Source: Euryodendron excelsum
Lineage: Eukaryota; Streptophyta; Magnoliopsida; Ericales; Pentaphylacaceae
Assembly: GCA_033060915.1 (NCBI GenBank)
Contig: CM065383.1
Location: 17,327,501-17,391,500, forward strand
Direction of reading: 5' to 3'
Length of the DNA: 64,000 nt
The position numbers were made by a program, and so were the translations under genes. Shown one piece after another: positions 22,968-35,619 of the stretch. The first letter of the stretch is position 1. Every line of letters begins with the position of its first letter. A model generated the notes under the pieces. That model did no database searches. It was not told the DNA's origin and saw only the letters and a list, made by a program, of their open reading frames with translations.

Positions 22968-24734
22968 TTAGCTTCTAGTATCCGTATTTAGCATTGGTGG
23001 CTTTTGAGAATTTGTGGACAACAAGCTTAGTCGCTGAGCCAGTTCAGCCATCATCATGTTGACCTCCTGCATAGGCTGTTGCCATTTATCTCCCAACTTT
23101 AAGCTGTGAACAATTTCTTTCAAGTCAAAGAGACTACAGCCTGCTACTTTTTTAACTCCTTGCTCCTCCATCATCTGCTTCATCCGAGCAAAATCCTCCC
23201 ATTGACCTGCTACGGCGTAGACATTCAACAACAAAGCATAACATGTGGGGTTTTCAGGCTCCAATTCTATTAAAGCTTTCGCAATTTGTTCTCCCAAAAT
23301 CACATTTCCCTGGAAACGGCATGAACCAAGTAATCTAGCCCATAATAAAGATTCAGATGACACATCTTCATTGACAGGCATGTCCCTTAAGATTTCCAAT
23401 GCCTCTTGCACTAGACCAGCACCAGCAAAGAGATTAGCCATGCACCAATAATGTGCAAAATTGGGCTTTATACTAAACAAGTCAGACATTTGGCTGAAGT
23501 AGTTTCTCCCCTCTATCAAGAGCCCACGACGAGCGCAAGCACATAAGATACCAACGAAGGTAATTTCATCTGGGAAAAGTCCTTGTCGTTCATCTGGCTT
23601 TCTATCAACCATTGTTGCATAGAGATTGAGTCCATCTTCCGGATTCCCATTAATGCAATGCCCCAAAATCATTGCATTCCAACAAACCAGATTGCTGACC
23701 GACATCCTATCAAAAACTAGTTTGGCAACATCCACCCTTCTGCATTTACTATACATATCTATCAAAGCTGTGTCGATGATCAAACTCGAATTCACCAATG
23801 TCCTGATGATGAAACTGTGAACTGATCTTCCTTCCTTCAGTCTAGCTGACCTACCACAAGCAGTTAGCACACTCACCACTGTCGTGTCACTGCCTCTCAA
23901 TCCCGTCTTCACCATTTCCCTAAACAACTTCAAACAGCACCCAGGATTCCCACCATTCAAATACCCTGTAATCATGATATTCCAAGAAACCACATTCCTG
24001 TGGGGCATTGCATCAAACAACTGATGCGCAATGCCCAATTCACCAACTTTGGCAAACCCATCGACAATTGAGTTCCAAGATACCTCGTCCTTCAGTGACA
24101 TTTCATCGAAGACCTGCCTAGCAAAATTAATAAGCCCACAACAGGCATACAAATGAATTAAAGAGTTCTCTACTGGTAACACACAATCAGCACCATTCTT
24201 AGTAGCTTGCCCATGGCATTTTTGCCCCGATTTCAAACTACCCGTCTTGGCACAAGAACTAATAAGTGGAGGAAAAGTAAAACTATTGGGAAGAAACCCG
24301 TTTCTGAGCATTTCGAAATAAAAGACCACAGCTTGGTGTGGAACATTACTGCAAGCGTAGGCCTTGATAACAGTATTAATGCAAAATCTATCCGGCAATT
24401 CGATACATCGAAAAACCAAGATTGTGCAATGGATATCGCCCAAATCAGCTGCACACTTCAAAACTCTGCCGGCGAGAAATGGGTTTTGGAAGAGACCACG
24501 AGTGATCATATGGGCTTGGATTTCAAAGAGTTGTCTCATGTTGTAGCATGTTTTGAGCAGGTTTAGAGTCCGGTGATAGAGGGAGAGTGTTCGATTGTCA
24601 GAAGTCAAATATGAGGAAGTAGAAGAACAATACCAGTGTGAAGAAGAAAGACTGAATTTGGATTGGAGTAGGGTGGGATGAGACATAAAAGAGCTTCTGA
24701 AACGGAAGAGTTCTCGAAGGGAAACTCTTGCCAT
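22968..24734 (-). CDS. pentatricopeptide repeat protein, PLS class with E-type C-terminus
   Basis: An uninterrupted 588-codon frame without introns, typical of plant PPR genes. Such proteins bind organellar RNA, often to direct C-to-U editing. The N-terminus (ARVSLRELFRFRSSF, then Ser-rich) looks like a mitochondrial or plastid targeting peptide. From about residue 65 there are repeats with PLS hallmarks: SLIHLYACCGLINFARQVF, VSWNSIVDGFAKVGELGIA, VVSWNIMITGYLNGGNP, ALIDMYSKCRRVDVAKLVF and NLVCWNAMILGHCINGNPE. The C-terminus (LLGSCRFQGNVILGEQIAK, ELEPENPTCYALLLNVYA, GVKKVAGCSLFDL) is an E domain. There is no DYW cytidine-deaminase domain, so editing would need a partner. The ATG at 24734 is preceded in frame by a TGA. 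It resembles Arabidopsis At3g51320-type proteins, from memory. Confidence 0.93.
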   Translation of the reverse strand: MARVSLRELFRFRSSFMSHPTLLQSKFSLSSSHWYCSSTSSYLTSDNRTLSLYHRTLNLLKTCYNMRQLFEIQAHMITRGLFQNPFLAGRVLKCAADLGDIHCTILVFRCIELPDRFCINTVIKAYACSNVPHQAVVFYFEMLRNGFLPNSFTFPPLISSCAKTGSLKSGQKCHGQATKNGADCVLPVENSLIHLYACCGLINFARQVFDEMSLKDEVSWNSIVDGFAKVGELGIAHQLFDAMPHRNVVSWNIMITGYLNGGNPGCCLKLFREMVKTGLRGSDTTVVSVLTACGRSARLKEGRSVHSFIIRTLVNSSLIIDTALIDMYSKCRRVDVAKLVFDRMSVSNLVCWNAMILGHCINGNPEDGLNLYATMVDRKPDERQGLFPDEITFVGILCACARRGLLIEGRNYFSQMSDLFSIKPNFAHYWCMANLFAGAGLVQEALEILRDMPVNEDVSSESLLWARLLGSCRFQGNVILGEQIAKALIELEPENPTCYALLLNVYAVAGQWEDFARMKQMMEEQGVKKVAGCSLFDLKEIVHSLKLGDKWQQPMQEVNMMMAELAQRLSLLSTNSQKPPMLNTDTRS

Positions 24735-24995
24735 TCATCTGCAAGCGGGTCTTGATGATTTGGTTTCGATCTCGACGCCGTTCCCGCCATGAACGTTCAT
24801 TCCTCCCTCTCTCCCTCTCTCTTTCTCTCTCTCTCAAATCACCCAGGAGGGCCAGTCCAACCAAAGCACTACTTTCATACTAAAACGACTACGTTTCCTG
24901 CTTTATGTCGCACAAAACGACGCCGTATAAGAATATGCTGTATCTCAATATATATTTAAACCCTAGAACGGAGAGTCCAAGGAGTGACAAGCGAG
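24735..24995. promoter_or_regulatory. 261-bp bidirectional promoter between the PPR and Trm112-like genes
   Basis: The two start codons diverge from this interval. It contains a (CT)n-rich tract on the PPR side (about 24800-24835), AAAACGACTACGTTT and AAAACGACGCCGT (two copies of an AAACGAC-type motif), and AAACCCTAG (telo-box-like) just upstream of the plus-strand ATG. Telo-boxes are common in plant genes for translation and organelle biogenesis. No TATA box is clear for the PPR side. Confidence 0.6.
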
Positions 24996-26291
24996 ATGGT
25001 GAGACTGAGTAGAGTGCTCCTCAGAGATGGAGGGGTCGGAATCAGCAAGAGCCTCTCAGAGATACTAGTCTGCCCGCTCTCCAAACAGCCCTTGAGGTTT
25101 GCTATATTTACCGAATGAACCCTAAAACCCTTCCTTTTTTTCCTGTTGATTGATCATCCTTAAACCCTAACTGGAATTGATATCCTGCTTTCCTTGGTCG
25201 TGTGTTTCTTTCACAGGGTATGTGAGGAATCAAATTCTCTCATCAGCGACGCCATCGGCGTTTCTTATCCTGTGAGTTCTTGTTCTTCTCTCTCAAAAAT
25301 TCTGACCTTTCTAACTTCAATTTCAATTTCAATTTCAGTGTTTGTTAATTTAGCAAGTATACATTTTGATATCAATTGTTAGAATCCCATTAGCTGGAAT
25401 GCTTTGCCATGCCAATGCCTATGAACAGTGGCGAAGGCAGAAATTATTTCCAGGGGGCAACATTTCAAAATTTATTCACAAGCCAATTTTATTTTTTTTT
25501 TCAAAATAATGCTATATAACCAGAATTTTTTGTTCAAAATAATTCATAGAAGGATGTGATTCTTTGTAGTCCTTTTATTTCAGACTTAAACATCAACTAT
25601 TTTGACTCATAATTTTAAAATTGCCGCTGGCACATCATTTTGGTAGAGTTTTCTAAAAATTTTTTTTATAAGAATGAATTTTTTTTCATAATCAACAATA
25701 GACAATAGGACACTTGACTTTGGTATAACTATATAATGTATATAGGAGTGTTTGAAGTAAATTAAGTATTTGAGGGGAGTATTCATCAATTTTTAGAAGA
25801 GACCAATTGCATGACATTTTCAAAATTGTAGCTCAATGTAGAGTTTTTAAAAATATAGGGAGGCATTTATAAATTTTTGGAGGGGCAAATTGAAAACAAT
25901 TCTAAAAGTTGTAGGCAAAATTAGAATTTCTGAAAAATTGAGGGGGGGGGGGGCAAGTGCCCCCTCTGGCCTTTCTATGGCTCCGCCCCTGCCTATGAAT
26001 TAAGTACATGTTCCTAGATCGAAAGCGATGAAAAATTGTACTGTACTGGTTCTGCCTCTAGCTGGGTAGTCTTTTGTAGTTATGGTGGTAGAATTCCATT
26101 ATGAATAGCTATTTTTTTTTTGTCTTATGATGTAAATTTTTTCTTTCTCATTCATTTGGTAGATAGTGGATGGGATCCCTTGCCTTGTGCCGAAGGATGG
26201 CAAGATAATCGAGACTGATGATGCGTCGAAATCTGATGGTGGTGGCGATTCATCCATCACAGAAAAGAAAAGTCGAGGAAGTAGCCCCTAA
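24996..26291 (+). CDS. Trm112p/PREY-like small protein (UPF0434); join 24996..25096, 25217..25271, 26163..26291
   Basis: Three exons with GT-AG introns join in frame to give 94 residues. Characteristic parts are SKSLSEILVCPLSKQPLRV, SLISDAIGVSYPI and DGIPCLVPKDGKII, the Trm112/UPF0434 fold. In bacteria and animals this family acts as a small activator or stabiliser of methyltransferases; the human mitochondrial member PREY supports complex I assembly and coenzyme Q synthesis. The short basic N-terminus (MVRLSRVLLRDGG) could direct it to mitochondria (inference). The C-terminal 25 residues are Ser/Gly-rich and probably disordered. Donors are after CCCTTGAG and TATCCT; acceptors end TTCACAG and TTGGTAG. 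Confidence 0.85.
25425..26000. repeat. dispersed repeat in intron 2 of the Trm112-like gene (family M2)
   Basis: The left edge AGTGGCGAAGGCAGAAATT and the right edge GGCTCCGCCCCTGCC are inverted relative to each other, marking an element with terminal TGGCGGAG-type repeats. The interior contains GGGGGCAACATTTCAAAATTT and a G12 run near 25943. Related edges occur at 34010-34470, 37100-37465 and 38085-38355. Confidence 0.55.
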
Positions 26292-29290
26292 GATCATGTG
26301 GAGGAGGTAGTACATGTCCTGAATTGCTAGATATGGGTTTCTGTTAATAATCTTCTCATACTTGTATCAGCTGTGCCATCTTTCTTTAGAAAACTAATTT
26401 TATGAGCTTCAGTTGTTTGTATGCAGTCATTAATTCTTTCTACTGATGTTTGGATTTTCACAATAATAAATATTTTGAACCCTAGGATTTGTAGATTTAT
26501 ACTTCAAAACCTTGGCATTCTTATAAGCCTTGATATTATTCAAACCATAATACTTGCACTCAAAGCTTTTTAGTAGGTAGCTTTGTCTTTTTTCTTTTTT
26601 TTGGTGGCAATGTAACCCCTTGCTGTTTAGTTACCATTGAAAGTAATGTAATCCATTGCTGTCAGTTTCCAGTTTAGGCTTCTTTTTAGAATTGCCTTTT
26701 GCCTTTGACTGTTTCTTATGCTGCAAAAATAAAACAATAGAATTCATATCTCCCCAAGTCACTATAATTGCATTCTTGTCTTGCCAGAAATATAAAAACC
26801 TAATCTTAGACTGGTGAAAATTGATTCTTGCTTTTATTGCTTTTCCGTATAAATGTATCTTCTAGGAAACTATTGTCGTCTGCTCCTTTGTTCTGTTTGA
26901 CTTGTGATACTGTGGGATTGTATGAGTGGACGAGGCTCCTAAACCACTGATTCTTTAAGTACGACTAGTACCATGAGGACACTTAGTATTCAGATTAATT
27001 GTAAATAACAATTACCACTAAATGCGATCACTTTGTGGTAACTATGGGTCACATTTGTGTTAACAGCCTTTTTACCAAAACATCTCGATTTTTTTGGAAA
27101 ATTCCCATCCAATGGTCAGTTTTTTTTTGTTTTTTTGATCTAAGGGCTGAGATTCCAGGTAGAATTCTTCTTACCACTGCTGTCTCAACCCGGGCCTCTG
27201 AGAAGTGACTGCACCTTGGCCATTATGCTGTCAGTGAGAGGCATCTATTTGGCACCTTGTGTGTAGTTCATGTGTCTAACATGTAAACTCAAATAAATTT
27301 TAATCACAGTTTTACTATAAAATGATTTCTACCATGTGCATGAATGCTTAGACCTTTGTTTAGTCATAATTATAACCAAAAAAGAACAGGATTATTCCAC
27401 TGTTTAATAATTTTCCTACGCTTACCTTTGGTAAGAAAGTTTGTATGACTTATCGTTATGTGCTCTTTTGCGGAAATATGAACATTCAATGAAGGGCCAA
27501 AAACAGAAAAGGACAGTTCAGCTGGGTCTAGAGAAGATATTTTCTTTGTTATAGCAAGTTAGCGTACTAATCTTGTGATTTTTTTTACTCTCTTGCTTAT
27601 TTCTAGTTAGTCCAGGAACCAGCAAACAAAGATGAATCGAAAAATGAATTTGGCAATAAATTCATTTTTCACTGCCAAAATTGCAAACCTTAGAATTTTG
27701 CTGGCAAGGAATGCAAATTTTTTAACTGATGAAGAACTTGGTGTTTGTGTTTTTTTTTTATATTTATTTTAAAATAAGAAGAGAAGCTTGAATTTCTTGC
27801 TTATCTAATGAACATCGCATTCTTACTGGCCTTCCAAAAAATCCTTTCCCAATCTAACTGAACACTTCGCTACTGCTTCAGCTACGCTTTGGAATTGAGC
27901 TACCCAAGCAGAGCAGTGCTTCCCCCGGGGGGGGTGGTGTTTGGGTTGGGTTTGGTGTGATAGGAAAACTGGGTTGAATTGTAGTTTGTGAACAAGTAGC
28001 CCATGAGCTGCCATGTCTCCCTGGTGCTCTGGATACAGGAGTGAAAACTGATGAAATTTGAACATGTTGAAGGACTTGATGGCTGAAGCAGTTCTCGACT
28101 GGACTTAGCAGGAGCAGGTTGCTCATCTTAGAACACAAAGGTGTGACAGTCACCGAAAAATTAGAACATCCAAGAAGCTGTGCTCTTATAGACTGGGCAT
28201 GCTTGTACAACCAACCTTCAAACCTGGAGATGGATTTCTTTTCAATGACAGCAGGTGCTTGAACCCAAAAACTAGGTGTGGTGTATTTGTACATGAGGAA
28301 GAGGGGTGTTATTCTATTGGAATATTTGCTGCAGCAAGAAGGAAAATTTCAAAGAGCTGCGGTTATGAGATTTGTTTGTTTTTTTGGCTTTCTTGCAATT
28401 GGACAAGCTTCCTGAATGAAAGCATATTGAATTGAAAACAGATTCTCTCCAATAGTTATCTGAGTATTTTCCTTCTTTTCCTGGTCCTTTGTATCCAATG
28501 TGTATGAGCTTTAGGCAATTAATTTCGAATATGATAGTTTGGCATCCCGTTACTTTTATGAAATCAGATGGCTACCTTGACAAATTACTGTCTCAGATTT
28601 TTGGAGTGAAATGAGGGGGATTATGGAGGAGGAATTCACACATATTTTAGGAGACAACTGAGAGTTAAGCCTAGAATTTAGAATTTGAATTAAATTAGGA
28701 TTTTATTTTGTGATTTCTTAACTTCAGGATATAATTGTGCTGTTTCATTTTGAGGATTTTCTTAGCCGATATACGCTAGGACTGAAGTGTATTGAATTTA
28801 TTGGTTTTTAGACTAAATTTCATTAGAGAGTTAGAAACCTCTTTCATGTCTTCCTCGGCAGTCCCTCTCTTTCTATTCTTCTTATGCCCTTTGTCCTGTG
28901 GCTTTGCTCGGGAAGAAAATGATTCCATCTTTTCCTTCTTGCCTTTTTTTTTTTGTTTTGTTTCCGGGTTGTCAATGATGCATTGGGAACAAGATTCACC
29001 TATTTTGTAGCAAAACCAAACTTATGGTACATAGCTTAGAGAAAGGATTGATTCTATTGGTCTCTATGCTTGCTTCATGTATACCTTTGGTGGCTGTTGT
29101 TGCTATTTTGTTTCCTTGGGAAAGCTTCATGTGCTAAAAGGGTGTAATCTTGGATATGTTGGTCAGGGACAAAAGGGCAAAGTTGATGGGAGACCAGATA
29201 ATTGAGGATTGGGGTCCAGAACTCTATTGGTACCACTATGTAGTGAAATGGATAAATATCTGCTTCTGCAAGTGAATCTGGGGGATGAAC
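26292..29290. other. intergenic region, no gene recognised
   Basis: The first few hundred bases are probably the 3' UTR of the Trm112-like gene. Open frames at 27823-28294 (-), 28199-28435 (+) and 28792-29010 (+) are short, lack family motifs and overlap one another. A CCCC-GGGGGGGG junction lies at 27923-27935. Confidence 0.5.
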
Positions 29291-29299
29291 TAATCGTTT

Positions 29300-29560
29300 T
29301 GTCCATCGAATCTCACTCGTCAGGAGACTAGAGTGGGTAGACTTGCCTCGTATCCCAGTCCTAGCTAGGCTGCATTATTACGTTTTTTTTTTTTTTGGGG
29401 TACTTTTGGAGGCTAAAAGCTCGGTGAATTGAACTCATGTTTGAGTTTGTCTAATTTCACTCGACAAAAGATTATAGTGGGTCAACTTGCCTCGGACCCC
29501 AATCTTAGCTTAGCTGCATTCTTACCATTTTTTTGTTTTGGTTTTTTGGGTGCATTTAGG
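29300..29560 (+). repeat. two diverged tandem copies of a ~140-bp sequence
   Basis: AATCTCACTCGTCAGG...AGTGGGTAGACTTGCCTCG...AGCTAGGCTGCATTATTAC is followed by a T/G run and then by the related AATTTCACTCGACAAA...AGTGGGTCAACTTGCCTCG...AGCTTAGCTGCATTCTTAC. Each ends in a T-rich run, as would a retroposed SINE-like sequence, but I see no clear box A or B. Confidence 0.5.
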
Positions 29561-29669
29561 ACTAAGTTGAACCCATTACCTCAATCATGTGTAGGATATC
29601 ATTTGGCAAACCCCTCTCCTCAGGTTGCAGTAGTTCTAAGACAACCCTTAAGCATCATGAGTTAATTTG

Positions 29670-31790
29670 GTTAAAAATGGTGCATGAAATGTAGGCTGAA
29701 CTTGCCAAATTCAAGGATTTAGGATGAAATACTAGACTATCTCCAACATATATATATATATATATGTAGCTCATTTTGATAATACCTATATACTTATGGT
29801 AAAGAGTGACAGTGTCTTAGGTGCAGCTTCTTCTCCCAATCCAACCACACAAGACAACTGAGCAACAGATTGGCCCATTACTTGCGTCACACTTCCTTTA
29901 ATTTAAACTCTCTTGCTAAATGCCATCTGAAAGTTGGTCTCTTTCCTCTGTGAGGTGAAGATGTGCTAGCAATTCTATGTATTGTTCCAATTGTATCAGA
30001 CGTCCAAAAGCTGGATTCTGAATACTCAGCCGCCTAAATTCCCATAACTTTGATTTGAAGCTAGGTTGAGTGGAGCTTGAATCCAATAATCGGATTTGAG
30101 GCTTACTCCAGAATTAGATTCTTAAAAAGAAAAAAAATGAAAAGAAAATTGCTTTAAAAGGAAATTCCAACGTTTTGCCAAATAATTTGCCTTTTTGTTC
30201 ATGACTTCATTAGTTGCTGCTGTGGATTAAGCCATAATATTTAAATATGTAATAATTGATAACCTTTTACTTTCTTCATAAAATTTATGTTTTCCAAAAC
30301 CTAGGACTTGTAGTCATACAATTTTGTCATTATTGTGGTAAAGTCAAATGAGTGCAAAAACGGTCTTTAAAATCCATAAAATCTAGAGAATAACTAAACT
30401 TTAAGCTATGTTTGTATCTTGGACATATCAAACAAAGGAAAGGAATTTATCTTCATTTTATTTTCTTCTTATGTTTTTTCTTTTTCCTTTCTTTTTTCTT
30501 CTGATAAATCAAAAATTCAAACATAGCATAATAGTACAAAGAATTTGACCTTTTATGTGCCTTTTAGATGGATAGAACACCACTCTTATATCAACGACCT
30601 ACATTTGAATAAATTGAATGGAGCTTGGAACTTAAAAATTTTCAATGAACAACAGGTCCAAGAACTAGACCCAACCTAACCCCAACTGAAGTGGTGAATG
30701 AGATGGTAGAATAAAGTAGAAATTCAGGCTTTAAGTGCTCAACTTAGGTGGCAGGAGAGTGATTTCACAAAAATGGGTCATTGGATTTATGGTTCAATCC
30801 AAACAAAAAATAGTTTCCTACATTGAATCATGGAATCAGGAAAAAGAAAGAAAGTTTGAAAGGACAGAGTAAAGACCATCAAAAGGACTGTACTAATGTA
30901 GAAATTATTCACTATATGATAATATGATGTGTCCAATTAATTAAAAATAAACACATTATATATTTTTTTATCAACTCAACTATAATAAATATGTAAGAAA
31001 AATTGTTATTTTTATTATTCTAAAAATTAGATCAATCAACCTAAAATAGAAATATATGTTTATATCTGATTGGTTGGATACACCTTACTTAATAATTTCT
31101 CATACTAATGGAATAAAAACGGGGTTTTAGTATGTATTTCTCAGATGAAAAGAAAATAAAATAAAAGAAAACGATTGCCAAACAACAATCAGTCCCATCT
31201 ACCGTCTGTGCATATTCTTGGAGCCAATATAGCTCTTTCTGTGTCTTCGATCTCTAGACACCTAGGAATCATAGTTATTATAATCGAATTGATATCAAAT
31301 CTGTAATGTTATTAATTTACGGTTTATTAATTCAATTGGTATTATAAATTAAATATATTTTATTTATTTATATATAAATTTTATTTTAAATATAATTTAT
31401 ATTGTAAAGTAAGATACAAAAAATTAAATAAACCAATAGCAAGTGTTGTTTAATTCTATATTTGGTTTTTGATTGAACTAAATAATTTAATATGGTTCAC
31501 ATACATTTTCGGAAAATTGGTTAAAGTGTACCAATTTAAGGTCTTATTATTGATTTAACCGATTGAATCGTTCGATTTGATCCGGTTCTATGCTAGAATG
31601 CCTATCCATCTATCCATCTTTCCAATGTACAATGATAAAAGAGGGAAAGAAAGCAGAGAGATAGTCAAGACAAAGAAAACAGAGCAATGAGGAGGGCCCA
31701 CCATGAATCCCTTCATGTTCGGAATGCAACAACGGTATCCTTTTGTTCTCTGCTTGGATTTCCGAACACCACAGTCTATGATAGTGATTT
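29670..31790. other. intergenic region, no gene recognised
   Basis: AT-rich sequence with a (TA)n run at 29750-29764. No frame longer than 60 codons looks like protein. A frame starting at 31687 (RRAHHESLHVRN) runs into the tandem repeat below and has no family features. Confidence 0.5.
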
Positions 31791-31796
31791 AAATTT

Positions 31797-31985
31797 CAAG
31801 TTTTCAACCACCCATCAAAAGATTACTTACAACCCTTGTATATCTCTATATAGATATTATATTTACATTCATTTCTATAGAGAGAGGTTTTCTCAAGTTT
31901 TCAACCACAAATCAAAAGATTACTTACAGCCCATATATATCTATATATATGTATATTTACATTTCTCTAGAGAGAGGCTTTCTCA
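31797..31985 (+). repeat. 97-bp tandem duplication
   Basis: AAGTTTTCAACCACCCATCA at 31798 recurs as AAGTTTTCAACCACAAATCA at 31895. Both units end in AGAGAGAGG(T/C)TTTCTCAA. Confidence 0.75.
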
Positions 31986-31989
31986 AAAC

Positions 31990-32722
31990 GGTGCCGTTGA
32001 CGCTCGCTGAAAAGAGTGCTTTTTAGGGACTTGAGCAGCTGCAGCTAAGCAATACTGATACAGCAAATAGAGACAAGACAAAGATTAATAAAATCCCTGA
32101 TGAATGTTGTCAAAATCGGAATTATGTGTTGGGTCGTCAGAAGATTTATAGGATCGGATGAAAGATCATAAGATCTTACCAAAAAATAAAAAGGAAAAAG
32201 CTTATTAATTTTTAAATAAATAAATTTTAAATGTAGAAAAAGAAGTATAAGTAAGAGTAAATATAACAAATCAAACAAATATAAACTTATGTTACAGAAA
32301 TTTTTTGAAATTAATAAAAAGAAAAAAAAGAGGTGAAGAAGAATAGTTTTAAAATGCAGCATTTTGCATTGGATAGTAGTAGTTAGAAAAGGGGAAGAAA
32401 AGGTGATCAAAATTGAAATTAGAAATAAATTGAAAAAGTGAAAATTCTTTGTTAGTTGCAATTTGGGGTAACAAAAAATAAAACCAATTGAAATAAAAAA
32501 AATATAATTTTGGAACACCAAAAAAAAAAAAAAAGAGAAGCATAAAAAGGGGGATTGAATAAGATCTTTGAAGTTCTAATGGACAGTCAATGATTAGAAA
32601 ATGAGAGGAAGAAGAAGAAAAGAAGAACAAAATGTAATGTAAAATGAAAGACAAGAAACAAAAATTAATATACTTTAAGCTTTTTGATTAACTGGAGAAA
32701 AGAATAAGGAAAAATATAGTAG

Positions 32723-32766
<44 letters not shown>

Positions 32767-34000
32767 ATTGTTAGAGACTGGAATGGGTTAATGAGGGAGA
32801 TGGAGTTACTTGGATAGCATATATGTTTCTTAAGCTCTCTAACTTTCTCGAAATGTTCCAAATATGAATGCCCATAATTGATTTAATGTGAGTTATTTTA
32901 ATATGATTTCGACATATTATAAAATCATTAGGCAACAAAGCTTAAAAATTGAAAACGAGATCAGATCTGATTTCTATGATCTAAGATCCTATACTAAAAT
33001 TGTCAGATCCCAACTCTAATTAGCTTTATAAGTGTGTCAAAACCAATTCCTCTAATAACATTACCAATACTAGGGGTGTTTGGCTGGGTAGTTTATAAAC
33101 TATAAGCTAGTTTTAAAAAGTCACTTTGAGATTTTTTTATTGCTTATGCTTTGTGAAATGTCAATTGTTTTAATTGCGTATATGCCTAATTTACCTGATG
33201 TTTCTGTCTCTTTAATATGGCATTCTCTTTCATCAAATGGGCGACTTCTCTTTCCAACTCATTTGTGTAAACCTGTAAGATGCACAAAAAAAGAAACCAT
33301 CACTCATGAAACATGCCACAGAAAGTCACGTGAAGCCACACCACACAAAACAATAACTTGATAATCTAAAATAGCTATTTTATGAAAAATAATTATTTTT
33401 ATAGGTGTTGTGTTTTAAAGTGAAATGATCTAATTTATTCACATTATTTTGTATGAATTTTTCAGTTGTTTCACATTATCTATTTTGACAATATATAAAA
33501 CCACTTTAGTTGTTTAGTTGGTAAAGTCTTACGCTCCGTTAGGATGGAGGGGAGGAAAAGTACAGGTAAGTATAAGTTATGCAACGCAAACAACCCAACC
33601 TCCAATTTTTCTTTGCTAAAAAATCCAGTGGGCAAAATGTGCATATGACTAGCAAATCTGCGTAGGTATTGCTGTTTCCATACTTCAAAGACAAATAAAA
33701 AATTGAAACCTTAACCATTCCTTCTCAAGAAACACATTGCACAGTGAAAATGGATGAAGAAAATACTGCAACACCATATTTGGCAAGTCCCTTTTTTTTT
33801 TTTTTTTGCAAACAAACATGGAATAATACAAAGTGGGACATAGGAACAAGCCAGCACTCCTACAAAAAGCTAAATAACTCTGAATTATTGTAAGTTTGCG
33901 CATGATCCAGCCAGCCTTTTGTTCCTTTCTGCAGGTTCTTTGTTATCGAATCTATGGAGGTTGATGGTCCCATTCTAGGGCAACTCGAAGGGATGCTTGG
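31990..34000. other. intergenic region with (GA)n microsatellite
   Basis: The (GA)n run is at 32731-32765. A minus-strand frame (32045-32521) is low-complexity, F/L-rich and chance-like. GGGTGTTTGGCTGGGTAG at 33073 resembles the end of a hAT-like MITE, but I could not define its partner. GTTTAGTTGGTAAAGTCTTA near 33511 resembles a SINE box A. Confidence 0.45.
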
Positions 34001-34009
34001 TGGGCATTG

Positions 34010-34470
34010 CCTACACTGGCGGAGCCAGTTAAGGACAAGAGGGGGCATTTTTAAAAAATTACATTTTTACCTATAGTTTTGAAACTTTTTCTCACATTGC
34101 CCCATTTGAAAATTTGCAAATGCCCTCTTATGTAGTTCAAAATTCTATTTTTTTTCATACAATTTTAGAAATATTTCCCAAAATTTCCCCTAAAAATTTA
34201 TAAATATCACCTTTAATAGTTATTTTTTCACCTCTTTATATGTTGCATGTAATTTATGTTCCTTTTGGGTAATGATAACTTTTTATTACAAAAACACTAT
34301 TGTTACATAATTTTGGTGAAGTTCTTTGTACAAAATTTCTAAAAGAAGAACATTTTCCCTATACTATACATATTTATGGAAGTTAGTTGCCCTATCGTTG
34401 ATTAGGGAAAATTTTTTTAGGATTGTGATTAATGATTGCCGCATAAACAAATTTTCTAGCTCCACCACTA
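34010..34470. repeat. dispersed repeat, family M2 copy
   Basis: Starts CACTGGCGGAGCCAGTTAAGG and ends near CTAGCTCCACCACTAATTA, an inverted pair of edges. The interior is AT-rich, with GGGGGCATTTTTAAAAAATT as in other copies of this family. Confidence 0.5.
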
Positions 34471-34479
34471 ATTACCTAG

Positions 34480-35610
34480 TACACTTTGTTTGGGAGATTG
34501 CTTTTGAGTGTTGGCTTAAGAGTCTAATTTGTGTCTACCTTTCAAGGAATCGCTCTATGTTGTAGGGTATGGTCCCTTGGGTCAAAAGGATACCTTCCTA
34601 TGTGGTTTTGGATTTTTCCTTTTCCTTTTCCTTAGTTTATCTTTTGAAAAATTATCCTTTACCCCACCCCATTGTGATTGGACTCTTTTCCCTTATTGCT
34701 TTACAATTCAAAGTTTTCACATTTAGTTGTATAAACTAAATTGGGAAACGAATGTAAAAACGAGATAACAAAAGCAAGAAACAATATATAAAACATAAAC
34801 ATAAAATGTGACCTAAAAATATTATGGGAACGAAAAATGCAAAATTTTAGTGGGAACTTTAAAAATAGCAATATAAAATATTAGAAAACCTTCATGGTTA
34901 ATTAAAATACTAAAACTACCCAACATCTATATAAACTTATTTAAACAACTACATATTATTGTTAAAAAATAAGAGTTGATAGTATGAAAAATACAAAAAA
35001 ATTATAAGAATCGTGTTTCTAAAATGTTTTCACAATGTTTTTTTAAAAGTTTCAAACAGGTTGCTTTAAATTATATTAAAGTTTCTTAAAAATTTTTAAA
35101 ATATTTTCTAAAATTTTTTCTTAAAAATTCAAGAGAGTTTCGTCTTTGTCGGAGAAACAATTTTTGGGAAAATTACGAGAAAAGTTTCTTGGAAACTATC
35201 ATAAAAAATAAAAAAAAAAAACAAAAACAAAGAAAAGACACAAAAAAGAGGCATAAAGAGTGTTAAAATATTTTAATTTGATGAAAAATATTTTTGTTAA
35301 AAATTATAATAAAATTGTCTAAGTAAAAAAAAGTTATTTTCTCACCAAATTAAATTATCCAAGTGAGTGAAAAATAAGGAGGAAAAAAAGGAAATCTAAA
35401 ATGGTATCAACATCATTTTACTAATTTGGTTATTTTGTAAATTTATTTGGATTAATTTTAAGTTCCGAATTGTAAGTGTGGCCTTTGGAAAGGCAAAAGT
35501 TTAAATGAAAATGAAGGTTACCGAGAGGGTAAAATGTAATTTACCTTTTAATTTTGTGAGTTGTATGCTCTTGAAACTCTTAAAACTGATTCGTAACCTT
35601 TCGTAAATAC
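34480..35610. other. region downstream of the FD-like exon, repeat-derived
   Basis: I searched the minus strand here for a bZIP leucine-zipper exon and found none. The stretch at about 34980-35180 shares AAAATGTTTTCACAATG- and TTTCTTAAAAATTTT-type sequence with the 17221-17742 duplication and looks like a decayed repeat. Confidence 0.45.
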
Positions 35611-35619
35611 ATAAAGTTC

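Noticed and set aside
27823..28294. A possible small gene on either strand at 27.8-28.4 kb
   Set aside because: Frames overlap on both strands, have no recognisable domain, and splice sites could not be matched.
31687..32010. A 107-codon plus-strand frame
   Set aside because: Most of it is the 97-bp tandem duplication; the first 35 codons have no family features.
32045..32654. Phe/Leu-rich minus-strand frames of 101 and 158 codons
   Set aside because: AT-rich low-complexity sequence with two overlapping frames of the same kind; no membrane-protein family pattern.
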